DNA of 17,887 nt from Burkholderiales bacterium (lineage in GTDB: Bacteria; Pseudomonadota; Gammaproteobacteria; Burkholderiales; Burkholderiaceae_C): NCBI GenBank assembly GCA_005793295.1, contig SXSX01000238.1, positions 1 to 17,887 of the forward strand, in the 5' to 3' direction. The notes under the pieces are model-generated. The model was not told the DNA's origin and did not search any database. It was given only the letters and a program-made list of their open reading frames with translations. Numbering within the stretch: position 1 is the stretch's first letter; every line of letters begins with the position of its first letter. The position numbers were made by a program, and so were the translations under genes. Of this stretch, positions 14,653 to 17,887 are shown piece after piece.

Positions 14653-15990
14653 ATGAAAATTAAAACAGCTGTTGCGACCATTCTTTTGGGCGCTATTGGA
14701 ACGCTAGCGCTGATCCAAAGCAAAGCGGCTTTATCTGCAGAAAAGGAGCAGTTCTTCCCAGGGCTACCCTACCGAACGGGGCCGTATGCCCCTAACGGCG
14801 TGCCATGGGCTAATGGGTACTCCGACTACCTCAAGCTGATCAACGCCAAAGGTGGCATCAACGGTGTAAAAATTATTTACGAAGAGTGTGAAACTGGATA
14901 TGACACTGCCCGTGGCGTAGAGTGCTATGAGCGCCTGAAGGGAAAAAATGGTGGTGCGACAGTGTTTCAACCCTTGTCAACCGGCATCACGTTTGCTTTG
15001 ACAGAAAAAGCACCAGGCGACAAGATCCCATTGATCACCGCAGGCTACGGCCGCAGCGAAAGCCAAGACGGCACTGTTTTTAAATGGAATTTTCCTTTGG
15101 CCGGAACATATTGGTTGGCTGCTGATGTCTTGGTACAAACCCTGGGCGTTAAAGAGGGTGGCTTAGACAAGCTCAAAGGCAAAAAAGTGGCGTTGGTCTA
15201 CCATGACTCACCCTACGGAAAAGAGCCGATTCCTTTGCTGCAAGAACGTGCAGCGATGCACGGCTTTAACCTCCAATTGCTTCCTGTGACTGCACCCGGC
15301 GTGGATCAAAAGTCCACGTGGCTACAGGTGCGTCAATCCAAGCCCGATTACGTGTTGCTGTGGGGCTGGGGTGTGATGAATTCCACCGCTTTGAAGGAGG
15401 CGCAAGCCACGGGCTATCCCCGTGAAAAAATGTATGGTGTTTGGTGGTCGGGTGCAGAACCTGATGTCAAAGATGTAGGCGAAGGTGCCAAGGGCTACAA
15501 CGCCGTCACGATGCAACACGGAGCAGAGCCTAACTCCAAAGTCGTGAAAGACATTCTTGCCATGGTGCATGCCAAAGGCCAAGGCACAGGGCCTAAAGAA
15601 GAAGTGGGCCAGGTGCTTTATATGCGTGGCGCAATGAGTGCGATGCTGGCGGTTGAAGGTGTTCGCCAAGCCCAAGTGCGCTTCGGCAAAGGCAAGTGGG
15701 TGACGTCGGAGCAAGCCCGCTGGGGTTATGAAAACTTGACGCTCGACCAGAAAAAACTTGATGCTGCGGGCTTTGCTGGCGTGATGCGTCCTGTCAGCAC
15801 GTCGTGCGTGGACCACATGGGCTCCAACTGGGCGCGTGTGCATACATGGGACGGGAAGAAATGGAATTTCAGCTCTGACTGGTTGCAAGCCGACGAGCAA
15901 ATTCTCAAGCCTCTCGTCAAAGCAACCGCTGCCAAATACGCAGCCGACAAAAAGCTGACTCCCCGCACCCCTGCGGACTGCCAGTCTTAA
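14653..15990 (+). CDS. Periplasmic substrate-binding protein (LivK-like, Peripla_BP_6 type)
   Basis: A 445-residue extracytoplasmic binding protein that captures substrate and delivers it to the permeases. The N-terminus is a signal peptide with basic residues KIK, a hydrophobic core (about 6-21) and a likely cut after ALSA (26-29). There is no lipobox cysteine, so it should be soluble in the periplasm. The early block YLKLINAKGGINGVKIIYEE is typical of type I periplasmic binding proteins. It is longer than LivK (about 370) and closer to binding proteins for aromatic or larger carboxylates. The ribosome-binding site AGGAGA (14642-14647) is the strongest in the operon, consistent with the excess of binding protein such systems need. 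A hairpin follows the gene. Confidence 0.9.
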   Translation: MKIKTAVATILLGAIGTLALIQSKAALSAEKEQFFPGLPYRTGPYAPNGVPWANGYSDYLKLINAKGGINGVKIIYEECETGYDTARGVECYERLKGKNGGATVFQPLSTGITFALTEKAPGDKIPLITAGYGRSESQDGTVFKWNFPLAGTYWLAADVLVQTLGVKEGGLDKLKGKKVALVYHDSPYGKEPIPLLQERAAMHGFNLQLLPVTAPGVDQKSTWLQVRQSKPDYVLLWGWGVMNSTALKEAQATGYPREKMYGVWWSGAEPDVKDVGEGAKGYNAVTMQHGAEPNSKVVKDILAMVHAKGQGTGPKEEVGQVLYMRGAMSAMLAVEGVRQAQVRFGKGKWVTSEQARWGYENLTLDQKKLDAAGFAGVMRPVSTSCVDHMGSNWARVHTWDGKKWNFSSDWLQADEQILKPLVKATAAKYAADKKLTPRTPADCQS

Positions 15991-16000
15991 TGCGGTGATT

Positions 16001-16024
16001 TTGGTGGCTCCTCGGAGCCACCAA
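16001..16024 (+). other. Strong intra-operon hairpin after the binding-protein gene
   Basis: TTGGTGGCTCC (16001-16011) and GGAGCCACCAA (16014-16024) are perfect 11-bp complements separated by two bases, so the RNA would form a long GC-rich stem with a tight loop 10 nt after the stop at 15990. The bases after it (TCTTCAGC) are not a T-tract, so complete termination is unlikely. It probably protects the upstream mRNA 3' end or partly reduces transcription of the downstream genes. The role is inference; the stem itself is certain. Confidence 0.8.
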
Positions 16025-16097
16025 TCTTCAGCTTCGCGGTGTCTTTTGAAAATAAGTGAAAGAACTGCGGCGCTGACGATTGGTGAAGGCAAAAAAT

Positions 16098-16907
16098 ATG
16101 GACACTCAAAACATCGTTCTCAATGTCAATGGCATTGAAGTCATTTATAACCATGTCATCTTGGTGCTCAAGGGCGTATCGTTACAGGTACCCCAAGGCA
16201 GCATCGTGGCTATCTTGGGTGGCAACGGCGCAGGCAAAACAACCACCTTGCGAGCTGTGAGCAACTTGCTCGCAGGCGAGCGCGGCGCAGTGACCCAGGG
16301 CTCGATCGAGTTACGCGGTGAGCGGATTGAAAATTTATCACCTGCAGATTTGGTCCAGCGCGGTGTGGTTCAAGTGATGGAAGGGCGGCATTGCTTTGCC
16401 CATTTAACGATTGAAGAAAACTTGCTCACTGGTGGATACACCCGCAAGAGCAAAGCCGAAGTGGCGGCGAATTTAGAGAAGGTGTACGCCTACTTTCCGC
16501 GTTTAAAAACTCGCCGTGCCAGCCAAGCGGCTTACACCTCGGGCGGTGAACAACAAATGTGCGCGATTGGCCGGGCTTTGATGGCCAACCCCACCATGGT
16601 CTTGCTGGATGAGCCCTCCATGGGATTGGCACCGCAAATCGTCCAAGAGGTTTTTGAAATTGTCAAAGACCTCAACCAAAAAGAAAAAGTCACGTTCTTG
16701 CTTGCAGAGCAAAACACCAACATGGCGCTTAAATATTCCGACTACGGCTACATCATGGAGTCTGGCCGTGTGGTGATGGACGGTGTGGCCAGTGATTTGG
16801 CCAATAACGAAGATGTCAAGGAGTTTTACTTGGGCGTGGGTGGCGGCGAGCGCAAGAGTTTCAAAGACGTGAAGAGCTACAAGCGGCGTAAGCGCTGGTT
16901 GGCTTAA
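16098..16907 (+). CDS. ABC transporter ATPase (LivF-like)
   Basis: A 269-residue second ATPase of the importer. It shows Walker A GGNGAGKT (41-48), Q-loop region VVQVMEGR (90-97), LivF-type LTIEENLLTGG (103-113), signature TSGGEQQ (147-153) and Walker B MVLLDEP (167-173) with Glu172. The start ATG at 16098 is chosen because GAAGG (16085-16089) lies 8 nt upstream and the conserved sequence begins there; an in-frame TTG at 16080 would add six residues and overlap that site. The C-terminus carries an extra basic tail of about 25 residues (KSFKDVKSYKRRKRWLA) beyond standard LivF. It is separated from the binding-protein gene by 107 bp with a hairpin and followed by the PaaK-like gene after 29 bp. 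Confidence 0.92.
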   Translation: MDTQNIVLNVNGIEVIYNHVILVLKGVSLQVPQGSIVAILGGNGAGKTTTLRAVSNLLAGERGAVTQGSIELRGERIENLSPADLVQRGVVQVMEGRHCFAHLTIEENLLTGGYTRKSKAEVAANLEKVYAYFPRLKTRRASQAAYTSGGEQQMCAIGRALMANPTMVLLDEPSMGLAPQIVQEVFEIVKDLNQKEKVTFLLAEQNTNMALKYSDYGYIMESGRVVMDGVASDLANNEDVKEFYLGVGGGERKSFKDVKSYKRRKRWLA

Positions 16908-16936
16908 TTCTTCTCACGCATTACTAGGATACGTCT

Positions 16937-17887
16937 ATGACCCAACATTTCGACGCGCTTGAAGCGCGCTCCCCTGCTGTGCGTGAAGCGGCCCTTTTGG
17001 CGGCCCTGCCAGCGCATATTGCCCATGCGAAAGCCCATGCGCCAGCGTTTTCTAAGTCGCTTCAACACACCACCGCTACCGATATCAACAGCCGCGCTGC
17101 CTTAGCGCAATTGCCGGTGATTAGAAAGCATGAATTGCTTGAGCAGCAAAAAGCCGCTCGCGCTGCCGGTGGTAATCTGTTTGGTGGCTTTAGCGCGGCA
17201 GGATTTGGAAAATCGATGCCACGGGTGTTTGCAAGCCCCGGAACTATTTACGAACCGGAAGGCACGGCCAGCGATTATTGGCGCATGGCGCGAGCGATTT
17301 TTGCTGCGGGTTTCCGTTCAGGCGAACTCATTCACAACGGCTTTAGCTACCACTTTACGCCTGCAGGCTCGATGATGGAATCCGGCGCACATGCGCTGGG
17401 GTGTACGGTCTTTCCCGGTGGCATCGGCCAAACCGAGCAACAAGTGGCCGTCATGTCCGAGCTTCAACCGGCAGGCTATATCGGGACACCCAGTTTTCTA
17501 AAAATCATTGTGGAAAAAGCTTCTGAAATGGGCGTAGCTTTGCCTAGCCTGCGTAAAGCCTTGGTGTCTGGCGAAGCGTTTCCGCCCTCCTTGCGGGATT
17601 GGATGACCGAGCGCGGTATTGATGCGTACCAGTGTTACGCCACGGCGGATGTCGGGCTGATTGCTTATGAGACCGCGGCACGCGAAGGGTTGATCGTTGA
17701 TGAAAACGTATTTCTAGAAATCGTTCGACCGGGTACCGGTGACCCCGTTGCTGAAGGCGAAGTCGGCGAGGTGGTTGTAACTAGTCTCAACCCAACCTAC
17801 CCTTTGGTTCGGTTTGGAACAGGCGATTTGTCAGCGGTATTGCCGGGACACTGCCCTTCGGGTCGAACCAACACCCGAATCAAGGGC
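16937..17887 (+). CDS. Phenylacetate-CoA ligase (PaaK)-family protein, 3' end beyond window
   Basis: The frame runs open from ATG 16937 to the window end, giving 317 residues; PaaK proteins are about 430, so roughly the last quarter is missing. A site AGGAT (16926-16930) lies 6 nt before the ATG. Family features include LRKALVSGEAFPPSLRDW (205-222), YATADVGLIAYE (234-245), corresponding to the A5 motif, and VRFGTGDLSAV (291-301), the A7-like region with Asp297. The phosphate-binding loop expected as SSGTTGKPT is instead FASPGTIYEPEG (98-109), with no Lys. This is atypical and may mean altered chemistry or a divergent subfamily. It closes the importer operon within the window, so a role in CoA-thioester formation from the imported acid, or in sensing it, is plausible. 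Activity on phenylacetate is not implied. Confidence 0.85.
   Translation, partial: MTQHFDALEARSPAVREAALLAALPAHIAHAKAHAPAFSKSLQHTTATDINSRAALAQLPVIRKHELLEQQKAARAAGGNLFGGFSAAGFGKSMPRVFASPGTIYEPEGTASDYWRMARAIFAAGFRSGELIHNGFSYHFTPAGSMMESGAHALGCTVFPGGIGQTEQQVAVMSELQPAGYIGTPSFLKIIVEKASEMGVALPSLRKALVSGEAFPPSLRDWMTERGIDAYQCYATADVGLIAYETAAREGLIVDENVFLEIVRPGTGDPVAEGEVGEVVVTSLNPTYPLVRFGTGDLSAVLPGHCPSGRTNTRIKG

Noticed and set aside
15322..16092. 256-codon minus-strand open frame opposite the binding-protein gene
   Set aside because: It is antisense to a well-supported gene, shows no recognisable domain, and its composition is that expected from a shadow frame.

Overview
The window looks like chromosomal DNA from a betaproteobacterium, most likely Burkholderiales and perhaps a freshwater Comamonadaceae relative. 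This is inferred from protein flavour (IcmF-type mutase, Liv-type importer flanked by two acyl-CoA ligases, DbpA, HtpG) and dense same-strand packing; no rRNA or other phylogenetic marker is present. Coding density is very high. The longest gene-free stretch is 232 bp (9610-9841), so no gap exceeds 300 bp. No tRNA, rRNA, CRISPR array, insertion sequence or phage gene was seen.

Left edge (1-601, +): the C-terminal part of a fused isobutyryl/methylmalonyl-CoA mutase (IcmF type). The reading frame is open to the window edge but stops resembling the family upstream of about base 86. It converges, with an 11-bp gap, on a long minus-strand series (9609 down to 613). In transcription order this is a Crp/Fnr-type regulator, an RluF-like 23S rRNA pseudouridine synthase, HtpG, a secreted FKBP prolyl isomerase, the RNA helicase DbpA, an arylformamidase-like alpha/beta hydrolase, an AlkB alkane monooxygenase, and a protein with two DsbA/kappa-GST-like halves. 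HtpG has its own heat-shock (sigma-32 type) promoter with near-consensus elements. htpG-FKBP-dbpA are packed tightly (8 bp gap, then an ATGA overlap), which suggests a heat-inducible folding and RNA-remodelling unit.

Right half (9842-17887, +): one apparent operon, divergent from the Crp-type regulator. It holds a long-chain-type acyl-CoA synthetase, LivG-like ATPase, LivH-like and LivM-like permeases, a LivK-like periplasmic binding protein, a LivF-like ATPase, and a PaaK-like (phenylacetate-CoA ligase family) enzyme cut by the window end. The set reads as uptake of a carboxylate-containing compound followed by CoA activation; the substrate cannot be read from sequence. The intergenic region with the regulator holds an 18-bp inverted repeat and three pairs of 8-bp direct repeats. 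A strong hairpin without a T-tract separates the binding-protein gene from the last ATPase gene.

Most worth a second look are the heat-shock promoter with a palindrome across its -10, the importer operon with two atypical adenylate-forming enzymes (the PaaK-like one lacks a normal phosphate-binding loop), the alkB-coupled tandem thioredoxin-fold protein, and the abrupt loss of mutase homology at the left edge. No clearly new defence, mobile or RNA system was found.
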